Shown: positions 42,778 to 50,695, numbered from the stretch's first letter. The stretch: 64,000 bases of DNA from Streptomyces caniscabiei (GCF_014930365.1 NZ_JABXWI010000005.1:124001-188000); one strand, 5' to 3'. Notes: a model not told the origin generated them from the letters alone. Numbers and translations: made by a program.

Positions 42778-44364
42778 TCATTCGGCCGCCCACGGCCAGT
42801 CGGCGTCCCGGGCCGCCTCCAGCAGCGGGACCATCCGGAAGGCCGCGTCCGAGAGCCCCCCGAACGTGTGCCGGTTCGCCCGGCCGGAGGGGCCGTGGCC
42901 CGCCCGGTACCCGGCGAGGTTCCAGGTGTAGACGGGGACGCCGGCCGGGATCTGCGCGGTCGGGTCGCCGTAGTGGCTGTACGTGGCCTGCTCGTCGGTG
43001 ACGATCAGGACCCGGTCGTGCTTGCGGTAGTGCCGACGGACGGCCTCGGTGGTGTCGGTGCCACCGAGGTCGCCGAAGCGACCGATGATCTTCAGCACGG
43101 ACTCGCCCGCGCCGGACTTCACCACCCGGCTCGTGCTGCCGAACTCGACGAGATCCGCGTCCGCCGCCCGCAGCGCGAGCGCCGTGCCGAAGATCGCCGC
43201 CGCGTCCGCGTACGTCAGCGAGGAGCGGTCGGTCAGCCGCGAGGAGAACATCGAGCCCGAGCGGTCGACCAGGACCAGGGTCCGGCCGGGCAGCGCGGGC
43301 ACGTTGGCCAGCGAGTGACCGAGCGCCTGCTCCAGCGGGTACGCCCAGCGCAGCGAGGGCGCGTGCCGGAACGCCGAGAGGTAGCGGAAGGGGAACTGCC
43401 GCGACCGCGCGACCTCCGCCGGATCGCTGATCCGCGCCGCCACCCGCGCCGCGACCTCGTCGGAGACACCCGCCTCGTCGAAATTCCGCAGGTTGCGCAC
43501 CAGGGCCATGGCGCCCATGGACGGGATGACGGCCTCCCAGGCCGCCTTGTCCATCGGCCCCTGCAGCCAACCGGCCAGCGCCTCCCAGGTGATCCCCGCG
43601 TCCGCGAGCCGCTGGGCGCCGCCCGAGCCGGTCACGACCCGGCGCCGCTTGGCGGGCCGCAGCTCCATCAGGTCACGGTGCGCCGCGAGCATCGGCAGCG
43701 ACCTGGGCACGACGGCCGTGTCCGGGTTGTGGCGCCGGTCGAGGGCGTACTGGAACAGATCCCCCTGCCACGGCTTGGCCGGGTCCGGCGCCGCGTGCAC
43801 CAGGTTCAGGATGTCGCCGAAGCGGTAGCCCTTGGACGCGGTGTCGTACTTCAGCAGCGACTTGGGGCTGTAGAGCCGCCGTACGGCGTCGGCGACGCCC
43901 CGCTTCACGGGCTTGGGGACGGCGCGCCCGTACCGCGAGGTCCAGTAGGCGAGCAGTTCGCCGGGCTCGTCGGGACGCCGCAGCACCGAGTCGACGACCT
44001 GGCGGTTGGTGGGCCCGTCGGTGACGCCCGCGTCGAGCCGTGCCTTCACGTACTCGGCGGCGCCCACGATCGCGGCCGTACGGAGGTTGCCCTCGCCGCG
44101 CAGCCAGCCGAGCAGGCCGGCCGTCCACACCGGGTCGGTGACGGCGAGGCGGCGGACGAGCGCGGCGAACCGGTCGTCGCGGTCCTCACCGCTCTCGTAG
44201 AAGGTCTTCTGCGCGACGAAGTTGGCGATCGACAGCAGGAACAGCTCGGAGCGCTCGTCCCGCTCACGGCCCCTGCCGCCCTCGTACGTACGGAGCACCT
44301 GCCCCGTCGAGGTGACCCGCGAGGTGGGCTGCGCCTTTCCGGCCTTGGTGTTGAACCGCGCCAT
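42778..44364 (-). CDS. TROVE/Ro60 orthologue (RNA-binding protein Rsr)
   Basis: 528 aa from ATG 44364 (GGGGGA upstream). The N-terminal two thirds are the HEAT-like TROVE ring ('SIANFVAQKTFYESGEDRDDRFAALVRRLA', 'ILNLVHAAPDP', 'MLAAHRDLMELRPAKRRR', 'MALVRNLRNFDEAGVSDEVAARVAARI'). The C-terminal VWA domain has an intact MIDAS ('LVLVDRSGSMFSSRL', 'LGGTDTTEAVRRHYRKHDRVLIVTDEQ'). Ro60 proteins bind Y RNAs on the outside of the ring and structured or misfolded RNAs in the cavity, and work in RNA quality control and stress survival. Two Y-RNA-like transcripts lie directly upstream on the same strand. Confidence 0.95.
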   Translation of the reverse strand: MARFNTKAGKAQPTSRVTSTGQVLRTYEGGRGRERDERSELFLLSIANFVAQKTFYESGEDRDDRFAALVRRLAVTDPVWTAGLLGWLRGEGNLRTAAIVGAAEYVKARLDAGVTDGPTNRQVVDSVLRRPDEPGELLAYWTSRYGRAVPKPVKRGVADAVRRLYSPKSLLKYDTASKGYRFGDILNLVHAAPDPAKPWQGDLFQYALDRRHNPDTAVVPRSLPMLAAHRDLMELRPAKRRRVVTGSGGAQRLADAGITWEALAGWLQGPMDKAAWEAVIPSMGAMALVRNLRNFDEAGVSDEVAARVAARISDPAEVARSRQFPFRYLSAFRHAPSLRWAYPLEQALGHSLANVPALPGRTLVLVDRSGSMFSSRLTDRSSLTYADAAAIFGTALALRAADADLVEFGSTSRVVKSGAGESVLKIIGRFGDLGGTDTTEAVRRHYRKHDRVLIVTDEQATYSHYGDPTAQIPAGVPVYTWNLAGYRAGHGPSGRANRHTFGGLSDAAFRMVPLLEAARDADWPWAAE

Positions 44365-44417
44365 GATGAATTCCCCCGAATACATGGGTATTTCGGAGGG
44401 AGGCACGGCAGAAGGAA

Positions 44418-44567
44418 GGTGACCGAGATCGAATTCGGCGGCGGTGCTTATAACAGGCGCGTCTTCCGTTCCGCCACACCGACCGGAGTCGATGACGGGA
44501 TTCGAACCCGCACGGGGATTCCTCCCCACCAGTTCCCGAAGTATCCGCTGCCTGCGCACCGGGCACC
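44418..44567 (-). ncRNA. Putative Y RNA 2 with permuted, class-II (Leu-like) tRNA module
   Basis: About 150 nt. The ends pair (GGTGCCCG 44567-44560 with CGGTCACC 44425-44418, one mismatch). Next come GTG opposite ATCT (internal loop), then GGC with GCC, then GCGG with CCGC. Inside is a tRNA-like module in permuted order: long variable-arm hairpin GGGG-AGGAAT-CCCC (44527-44514), T arm GCGGG-TTCGAAT-CCCGT (44511-44495), 3' acceptor strand CATCGAC (44494-44488), a 4-nt joint, 5' acceptor strand GTCGGTG (44483-44477) and a Leu-like D arm 'TGGCGGAACGGAAGACGCG'. The 3' strand GCCGAATTCGATCTC is identical in RNA 1. Ends are estimated from pairing. Confidence 0.78.
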
Positions 44568-44581
44568 CACCATCTGCCGCG

Positions 44582-44609
44582 CCTCCCGAGATCGCGTCGC
44601 ACCGGGAGG
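44582..44609 (-). ncRNA. Miniature Y-stem-like hairpin between the two RNAs
   Basis: CCTCCCG (44609-44603) pairs with CGGGAGG (44588-44582); inside are GTG opposite ATCT, then CG/CG and a 3-nt loop. The GTG/ATCT internal loop is the same as in both neighbouring RNAs, but no tRNA module is present. It may be a Ro-binding stem, a terminator of RNA 1, or a remnant of a third RNA. Confidence 0.5.
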
Positions 44610-44619
44610 TGCGTAAAGC

Positions 44620-44766
44620 CTTGGGTGTCCAGAGATCGAATTCGGCGGAACCGACGTAGGTGCTCTAACCCCTGAGCTACACCGGCGAGTTGGTACCGGT
44701 GGCGGGACTCGAACCCGCGGCCGCCCCATTATGAGTGGAAGTAGGTCCTGCCTTCGCACCTGGACA
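44620..44766 (-). ncRNA. Putative Y RNA 1 with circularly permuted tRNA-like module
   Basis: About 145 nt. Ends pair as TGTCCAG (44766-44760) with CTGGACA (44632-44626). Then GTG/ATCT internal loop, CGAA/TTCG, GGC/GCC, GGACC/GGTTC. The 5' strand GGTGCGAAGGCAGG resembles the conserved Ro-binding strand of vertebrate Y RNAs (GGUCCGAAGGUAGUG, from memory). The module reads: anticodon-like arm TTCCA-CTCATAA-TGGGG (CAU loop), T arm GCGGG-TTCGAGT-CCCGC (44718-44702), 3' acceptor strand CACCGGT plus ACCA, joint ACTC, 5' acceptor strand GCCGGTG (44686-44680), D arm GCTC-AGGGGTTA-GAGC. Acceptor strands pair over 7 bp although the 3' half is transcribed first. Confidence 0.82.
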
Positions 44767-44772
44767 GGCATC

Positions 44773-44778
44773 ACTCTA
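44773..44778 (-). promoter_or_regulatory. -10 element of Y RNA 1
   Basis: TAGAGT on the minus strand, ending 7 nt before the first base of the pairing 5' end of RNA 1. The -35 region is weak (around TGGCCC). Confidence 0.5.
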
Positions 44779-44824
44779 GGAGGCACGCCGCAGAACGGGC
44801 CAGTGAATTATTTACCGCTTCTCG

Positions 44825-46302
44825 CTACCGCTTCTGCCGCTTCCACGGCCCGGTGATCGCGAGCAGGATTCCCGGGGTCTGGATGTTGGCGTAGAGGGTC
44901 TTTCCGTCGGGTGAGAAGGTGACGCCGGCGAACTCGCTGTACTCGGGCTCCTCCTCGGTACCGCCCGCTGCGGCAGCAGCCGATGTGATCGCCAGGTCGT
45001 TGCGGGCGATCGGGTAGGTACGGCCGCTGTCGGTGGCGCCGAACAGATGCGAGATCCCCTCGCCGTCCTCGGCGAGGACGATGCCGCCGTACGGGGAGAC
45101 CGTGATGTTGTCGGGGCCGTCGAGGGCGCCGTCGGCGGACGGGTCCGGGTTGACGCCGAGGAGGACCTTCAGGGTGAGGGTGCGGCGCTTGGGGTCGTAG
45201 AACCAGACCTGGCCGTCGTGCGCGGCACCGGGACTCTCGGCCCTGGCGTACGAGGAGACGATGTACGCGCCGCCGTCGCCCCACCACATGCCCTCCAGCT
45301 TGCGGGCGCGGGTGATCTCGGTGTCGGTGAACTGCTTTCGTACGGCGACGGACTTGGCGTCGCGGTCGGGGACGTCGATCCAGTCGACCCCGTACACCGT
45401 GCCGATGCGTGTGGCGCGGGACAGGTCGTCGACGAACCGGCCGCCGGAGTCGTAGCACCGGGGGGCCTGGAGGGCGCCCGCGTCGTCGGCGAGGGTACGG
45501 AACTTCCCGGGGCCGTAGGTGAAGCCCTTGGACGGGGTCCAGCGGTAGAAGAGGCCGTTGGGGGCGGCCGCGTCCTCGGTGAGGTAGGCGTGGCCGCGCC
45601 TGGGGTCGATGACGACGGCCTCGTGGTCGTAGCGGCCGAAGAACTTCAGCGGCTTCGGGGCGCGGTTGGCGCGACGGTCGCAGGGGTCGACCTCGAAGAC
45701 GTAGCCGTGGTCCTTGGTCATACCGTTGACGCCGGCCCGGTCGGAGTTCTCCTCGCAGGTGAGCCAGGTGTTCCAGGGGTGCTGCCGCCCGCGCAGTTGG
45801 TGGAGGTGCCCGCGATGCCGACCCACTCGGCGACACGTCCGTCCGGCCGGACCTCGACCACGGTGCAGCCGCCGGCGGCCGCCGGGTCGTAGACGAGGCC
45901 CTCGGTGAGCGGCACCGGGAACTCCCAGTTGGCCCGCGGGCCCTTCAGCTCGTGGTTGTTGACGAGGAGGGTGGTGCCGCGGGGGCCGGGGAAGGCGGCG
46001 GTGCCGTCGTGCTTGCCGGGGGTGAACTCGCCCGACTCCAGCTTGGTCTTCCCACTGTGGGTGAGGATCCGGTAGGTGAAGCCCGCGGGCAGGGCGAGGA
46101 TGCCGTCGGGGTCCGGCACGAGGGGGCCGTAGCCGACGCCACCGTGGCGGTCCGCCCCGGGGTTCGCGTCCGCGCCCGCGCCCGCGTCCGTCGAGGCGAG
46201 GGCGTGCGGTGCGGTGGCGAGTGCGCCCACGCTGCCGGCCAGGGCGACACCGGTTCCGGTGGCCGCGGTTCGTCTGGCGAAGTCCCTGCGGGTGAGCGAC
46301 AT
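44825..46302 (-). pseudogene. PhoX-like (DUF839) secreted phosphatase, single-base frameshift
   Basis: Start ATG 46302 (GGAG upstream) with a Tat signal 'LTRRDFARRTAATGTGVALAG'. The first frame ('LPAGFTYRILTHSG', 'GTTLLVNNHELKGP', 'VGIAGTSTNCAGGSTP') breaks at a run of four C on the minus strand (45779-45776) and stops at 45718. The next frame continues exactly where it should: 'WNTWLTCEENSDRAGVNGMTKDHGYVFEVDP', 'HEAVVIDPRRGHAYLTEDAA', 'GTVYGVDWIDVPD', 'LEGMWWGDGGAYIVSSYAR', 'DGPDNITVSPYGGIVLAEDG', 'FAGVTFSPDGKTLYANIQTPG', to a stop at 44825. One missing C restores a 490-residue protein. PhoX-type enzymes are calcium-dependent extracellular alkaline phosphatases. Either a recent pseudogene or a sequencing error in the homopolymer. 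Confidence 0.85.
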
Positions 46303-46470
46303 GCTGTCTCCTGCGTGGCGTGGGCTGACCGTGGGGGGCGGACCCTGACTGTCGCGCCACACGCTCCCGCGCCCGCCTGAACACCGGTTGAACACACCAT
46401 GACCCGGGGACACCTGCGCGGGGACGGGTGCGCCGTGGGAGGGGGTACGTGTTTCGAGGGAGCGTGCGGT
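46303..46470. other. Leader of the PhoX-like gene, no other gene
   Basis: 168 bp of GC-rich DNA upstream of the phosphatase start. I see no gene and no definite PHO-box-like direct repeats in it. Open frames reading through it are low-complexity. Confidence 0.5.
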
Positions 46471-46603
46471 CCGGTGGGCGGGTGCGGGACGGGGGTTGCG
46501 GGTGCGGGTCCGGTGGGCGGGTGCGGGACGGGGGTTGCGGGTGCGGGTCCGGTGGGCGGGTGCGGGACGGGGGTTGCGGGTGCGGGTCCGGTGGGCGGGT
46601 GCC
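46471..46603. repeat. 39-bp tandem repeat, 3.4 copies
   Basis: Copies start at 46471, 46510, 46549 and 46588 (partial), each beginning CCGGTGGGCGGGTGCGGGAC. The copies are essentially identical, suggesting recent slippage. The length is 13 codons but no gene signals accompany it. Confidence 0.85.
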
Positions 46604-46609
46604 GCTCCG

Positions 46610-46901
46610 GTGGGGCTTCTCGCGCAGTTCCCCGCGCCCCTAAAAACCCAGGCCCTGCGGGCCTGAAAGCCCACGGCCCTGCGGGCCGGAAAGACGACGG
46701 GGCTGCGGGCTTGGAAGGCGAGGCGGCGGCGGGCCTGGAAGACAACGTGGCTGCATGCCTTCAAAGCGGCGGGCCTGCGGGCCTGCGGGCCTGCAAAGCG
46801 GCGGGCCTGCGGGCCTTGGAAGCGACGGGGCCGCAGGGTGAAAAGCACGGGGCGCAGCCCCTGCTTTTCAGGGGCGCGGGGAACTGCGCGAGAAGCCCCA
46901 C
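46610..46901. repeat. 292-bp element bounded by perfect 32-bp inverted repeats
   Basis: The left end (46610-46641, starting GTGGGGCTTCTCGCGCAGTT) is the exact reverse complement of the right end (46870-46901). Both ends contain the dispersed intergenic repeat core GCGCAGTTCCCCGCGCCCC. The interior repeats short units of the type GGGCCTGCGGGCC separated by GGAAAG or GCAAAGCGGC. No coding capacity is credible. It could be a MITE-like element or an expanded intergenic repeat. Confidence 0.75.
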
Positions 46902-46973
46902 TCACCCGCACCCGCCGACGAACCCCCGCCCCCACCCCCGAAGGCGCCCCCACCCCTCAGGCGCCCCAACCCG

Positions 46974-48476
46974 TCAAACCCCCGGCCCCATCTGCGACCG
47001 CGCCTTGAACGCCGCCTTCCGCGCCTCCTTCGCCACCTTCTTGTCGGGGTGAATCCTCCCCATCGCCTCCAGCACGTCCGGCGTCGCCGGATGATCCACC
47101 CGCCACGCCGCCGCGAAGAACGCCCCGTGCTGCGCGGCCAACCCCTCCACCAGCGCCCTCAGCTCCGCCGAGTTCCCCTCCGCCGCCAACTGCGCGGCCA
47201 CCGTGTCGATGGTGAGCCAGAAGACCATCGCCTCCGACGGCGCGGGCACATCCCCCGCCCCGCGCTCGGTCAGCCACACCCGGGCGAGCCCACCCAGCTC
47301 GGGATCGTCCAGCACCTCCCGGAGCGCCGGCTCGGCCACCGCCCCCACCAGGGACAGCGCCTGCTGACAGCGCAGCCGCCGCAGCGGAGCCCCCGCGTCG
47401 GAGCCGCGCGCCGCGGCCAGCAGTTCCCGCGCCGCGGCCAGCGCCTCACGGCGGGCGAGCCACTGCTCGGTCTCGGCCTGGGCCGCCGCCGGCGGGAACC
47501 CGGCGGTGCCGTCGAGGAGCACGTCCGCCCCCTTGTCGACGAGGTCCCCCACGGCGGGCGCGACGACGCCGGCCTCCTGGAGCCGCGCCCGCACCCCGTA
47601 CAGCCCCAGCGGGGTGAGCCGGACCATGCCGTACCGGGTGACATCGGTGTCGTCGACGACGGGCACCCCCGACCCCTCGGCGGCGGCCGCGGCCTCCTCC
47701 GCGTCCGTCATCAGCGCCTCGTCCACCGGCTGGTACTCCACCAGCCCGACCGGCTCCAGCACCCGGAACTGGTCGTCGAGCCGCATCATGGCGTCCGAGA
47801 CCTGCTCCAGGACGTCATTGGTGGGCTCCCCCATGTCGTCGGGGACGATCATCGACGCGGCGAGGGCGGGCAGCGGCACCGGCCCTTCGGGGCCGTCCTC
47901 GCTGACGGTGAGGAGGTAGAGGTTGGCGAGCACTCCGTCGAGGAAGTCCGCCTCGGCCTCGGGGTCCCAGTCCAGCTCGGAGAAGTCGATCTCGCCGCCG
48001 GAGTCCATGGCCTCGACCAGGCCGTCGAGGTCGGGCACGCTCGCGTCGGCGAGGGTGGTCTCCAGGGCGGTGAGCCAGATGCCGAGCACGTCCTGCGGTC
48101 CGCCCGAGGTGAGGAGCGCGAGGTCCTCGCCCGCCGCGACCGTCCCGGCCTCCTCGTCCACGATCTCGACGAGCCCGGTGTCCATGGCCACCCGCCAGGC
48201 CTCGCTCGCCAGGGCCGCCGCGTCGTCACCGTCGGGACGGTCGAGACGGTCGCCGGGGTCGGTGCCCACGCCGCCCGCGCCCGTGAGCCCCAGCGCCTCG
48301 GCGGCCGCGGGCAGTTGCTCCTCCACGAGTTCGCCCCCGGCGCCCACGCGCGTGTCCGGCCCGGCCCAGCGGGCGAGCCGCGCGGCGCGCGCGAGCAGCG
48401 GCGTGGCGAGCGCCTCCCGCGCCAGCTCCGCTTCGGAGAGAAGCCGCACCGGCGGCAGTGGCGAGCTGTCTGACAT
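46974..48476 (-). CDS. Uncharacterised helical protein
   Basis: 500 aa, acidic N-terminal half, no signal peptide or membrane segment. 'LLSEAELAREALATPLLARAARLARWAG' begins; a winged-helix-like middle ('DVTRYGMVRLTPLGLYGVRARLQEAG') and HEAT-like helical repeats near the end ('LRRLRCQQALSLVGAVAEPALREVLDDPELGGLARVWL') follow. Ends with a basic 'DKKVAKEARKAAFKAR'. I recognise it only as a conserved Streptomyces-type hypothetical protein. It is divergent from the secreted nuclease gene. Confidence 0.75.
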   Translation of the reverse strand: MSDSSPLPPVRLLSEAELAREALATPLLARAARLARWAGPDTRVGAGGELVEEQLPAAAEALGLTGAGGVGTDPGDRLDRPDGDDAAALASEAWRVAMDTGLVEIVDEEAGTVAAGEDLALLTSGGPQDVLGIWLTALETTLADASVPDLDGLVEAMDSGGEIDFSELDWDPEAEADFLDGVLANLYLLTVSEDGPEGPVPLPALAASMIVPDDMGEPTNDVLEQVSDAMMRLDDQFRVLEPVGLVEYQPVDEALMTDAEEAAAAAEGSGVPVVDDTDVTRYGMVRLTPLGLYGVRARLQEAGVVAPAVGDLVDKGADVLLDGTAGFPPAAAQAETEQWLARREALAAARELLAAARGSDAGAPLRRLRCQQALSLVGAVAEPALREVLDDPELGGLARVWLTERGAGDVPAPSEAMVFWLTIDTVAAQLAAEGNSAELRALVEGLAAQHGAFFAAAWRVDHPATPDVLEAMGRIHPDKKVAKEARKAAFKARSQMGPGV

Positions 48477-48871
48477 CGGTGGGGGTCTCCTCGGAACAGA
48501 TGGTGACGTACGACGGCCGAGCGATTCAGGGCCGCTGTGCGGACGGCGCCCGTGAGCGATACGCGTACGAGTGCGCAGCCGCTCAGCCTAGACGGATTTG
48601 GCCCCATGCCGCCCGGTTCATGTACCTGCCAGGAGTCGGGTGTGGCTGAAACCTTGACAACTGACCTGACCAGGCAGGAGATTGACGCGCGTAGAAACTC
48701 ACGGGTAGCTCTGGGCGGATTCCAGGGCCGCCCACAGGGGCGACCGTTCGGGCCCATCGAATCCCGCCGCCGCCCGCCGGAGTTCTACGCGCGTCGCACC
48801 GCCCCACCGGTCGCAGGCCACCCCCGTCCACTCTCGTCCCGGCGCTCACGTACGTCCCCGGAGGGATCCCC
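48477..48871. promoter_or_regulatory. 395-bp divergent intergenic region with promoter-like and inverted sequences
   Basis: Contains TTGACA (48654-48659) and TTGACG-N18-TAGCTC (48682-48711) pointing to the nuclease gene. An inverted repeat GACGCGCGTAGAAACTC (48684-48700) matches GAGTTCTACGCGCGTC (48780-48795) on the opposite strand. No gene seen. Confidence 0.5.
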
Positions 48872-50695
48872 TTGCCGAGCAAGAGAACCGCGCGCATCGG
48901 CGCGCTGACCGTCGCCACCATCTGCTCCACGGTCTCCGCCGTGGTCCTGACGTCGCCCGCCGTGGCGGACTCCGTACGCATCCACGACATCCAGGGCACG
49001 ACCCGGACGTCCCCGCTCGCCGGTCAGCAGGTGACCGGGGTCGAGGGGATCGTCACGGGCGTCCGCACCTACGGTTCGCGCGGCTTCTGGATCCAGGACA
49101 CCAAGGCGGACGCCGACCCGGCCACGAGCGAGGGCGTCTTCGTCTTCACCAGCTCCCGGCCGACCGTCTCCGTGGGTGACGCGGTGACGGTCGCGGGCAC
49201 GGTCTCCGAGTTCGTGCCGGGCGGCACTTCGTCCGGAAACCAGTCCGTGACGCAGATCACCCGCCCGACGATCACGGTGGTCTCCACGGGCAACGCCGTC
49301 CCGGCCGCGACCGTCGTGAACGCCCGGTCGGTGCCGAGCCGTTACGCCCCGACCGGCGACACCGCCGCCGGCGGTTCGGTCAACGGGCTCACGCTCGCCC
49401 CGGCCACGTACGCCCTGGACTACTACGAGTCCCTGGAGGGCATGAACGTCCAGGTCGCCGATGCGCGGGTGGTGGGCGCCACCGACCCGTTCACCGAGCT
49501 GTGGGTCACCGTGAAGCCCCGGGAGAACGCCGACCGCCGCGGCGGCACGGTGTACGGCTCCTACACCTCGCAGAACACCGGCCGGCTCCAGATCCAGTCG
49601 CTCGGCGCCGTCGCCGACTTCCCGAAGGCGAACGTCGGCGACGTCCTGAAGGGCACCACGGCCGGCCCGCTGGACTACAACCAGTTCGGCGGCTACACGC
49701 TCGTCGCGGGCCGGCTCGGCACCCTTGAGCAGGGCGGCCTGGAGCGCGAGACGACGCGCAAGCAGGGTCGCGGAGAGCTGGCGGTCGCCACGTACAACGT
49801 CGAGAACCTGGACCCCTCGGACGCCTCCTTCGCGGACCACGCGGCGGCGATCGTGCACCACCTCCAGTCGCCCGACATCGTGACCCTGGAGGAGATCCAG
49901 GACAACAACGGCGCCACCAACGACGGTACGGTCGCCGCGGACCAGACGGTGAAGAAGCTGATCGAGGCGATCTCGGCGGCCGGCGGTCCGACGTACGACT
50001 GGCGCTCCATCGACCCGGTGAACCTCGCGGACGGCGGCGAGCCGGGCGGCAACATCCGCCAGGTCTTCCTGTTCAACCCCGAGCGGGTCTCCTTCACCGA
50101 CCGCGCGGGCGGCGACGCCACGACCGCCGTCGGGGTGACGAAGGCGTACGGCAAGGCGCGGCTGACGGTCTCCCCCGGCCGTATCGACCCGGCGAACGCC
50201 GCCTGGACCAACAGCCGCAAGCCGCTCGTCGGCGAGTTCTCCTTCCGCGGCAAGTCCGTCTTCGTGATCGCGAACCACTTCGCGTCCAAGGGCGGCGACC
50301 AGTCGCTGCACTCGGAGTTCCAGCCGCCGAAGCGGAGCTCGGAGACCCAGCGCCATCTCCAGGCGACCGCCGTGAACACCTTCGTCAAGGAGATCCTGGC
50401 GAAGGAGAGGAACGCGGACGTCATAGCCCTCGGCGACATCAACGACTTCGAGTTCTCGAAGACCGCCGAGCTGCTGGAGGACGACGGCGCCCTATGGTCG
50501 GCGGTCAAGTCGCTGCCGCGGAGCGAGCGTTACTCGTACGTCTTCCAGGGCAACACGCAGGTCCTCGACCAGATCCTGATCAGCCCCTCGATCCGGCGCT
50601 CGTGCGACTTCACGTACGACAGCGTGCACACCAACGCGGAGTTCCACGACCAGATCAGCGACCACGACCCGCAGGTGCTGCGCTTCAAGCCGTAA
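48872..50695 (+). CDS. Secreted endonuclease/exonuclease/phosphatase-family nuclease (ExeM/NucH-like)
   Basis: 607 aa from TTG 48872 (GGAGG 7 nt upstream). Signal peptide to about residue 32 ('VATICSTVSAVVLTSPAVADS'). An N-terminal OB-like module follows ('IHDIQGTTRTSPLAGQQVTGVEGIVTGVRTYGSRGFWIQD'), as in bacterial extracellular nucleases. The C-terminal EEP catalytic domain (about 300-607) shows 'LAVATYNVENLDPSD', 'IVTLEEIQDNNG', 'VFVIANHFASKGGD', 'VIALGDINDFEFSKT' and terminal 'DQISDHDPQVLRF', supplying the Asn, Glu, His and Asp residues. Probable role: degradation of extracellular DNA or phosphodiesters for phosphate; the PhoX-like gene nearby is compatible. Confidence 0.9.
   Translation: MPSKRTARIGALTVATICSTVSAVVLTSPAVADSVRIHDIQGTTRTSPLAGQQVTGVEGIVTGVRTYGSRGFWIQDTKADADPATSEGVFVFTSSRPTVSVGDAVTVAGTVSEFVPGGTSSGNQSVTQITRPTITVVSTGNAVPAATVVNARSVPSRYAPTGDTAAGGSVNGLTLAPATYALDYYESLEGMNVQVADARVVGATDPFTELWVTVKPRENADRRGGTVYGSYTSQNTGRLQIQSLGAVADFPKANVGDVLKGTTAGPLDYNQFGGYTLVAGRLGTLEQGGLERETTRKQGRGELAVATYNVENLDPSDASFADHAAAIVHHLQSPDIVTLEEIQDNNGATNDGTVAADQTVKKLIEAISAAGGPTYDWRSIDPVNLADGGEPGGNIRQVFLFNPERVSFTDRAGGDATTAVGVTKAYGKARLTVSPGRIDPANAAWTNSRKPLVGEFSFRGKSVFVIANHFASKGGDQSLHSEFQPPKRSSETQRHLQATAVNTFVKEILAKERNADVIALGDINDFEFSKTAELLEDDGALWSAVKSLPRSERYSYVFQGNTQVLDQILISPSIRRSCDFTYDSVHTNAEFHDQISDHDPQVLRFKP

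Noticed and set aside
44640..44720. Ordinary tRNA genes (T arm with CCA end, D arm start)
   Set aside because: The halves are in reversed order and no linear cloverleaf forms: the downstream T-arm unit's acceptor strand does not pair with the upstream GCCGGTG. The adjacent, permuted strands do pair.
44448..44786. 112-codon open frame running through both Y-RNA-like units
   Set aside because: It is the translation of tRNA-like arms and stems; the RNA pairing explains the sequence and there is no ribosome site or protein-like composition.
46610..46901. Insertion sequence
   Set aside because: Perfect inverted ends but no transposase frame; kept as a repeat of unknown nature.
46399..47052. Gly/Ala-rich plus-strand frame over the 39-bp repeats
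   Set aside because: Low-complexity translation of tandem repeats crossing the inverted-repeat element and running into the gene on the other strand.
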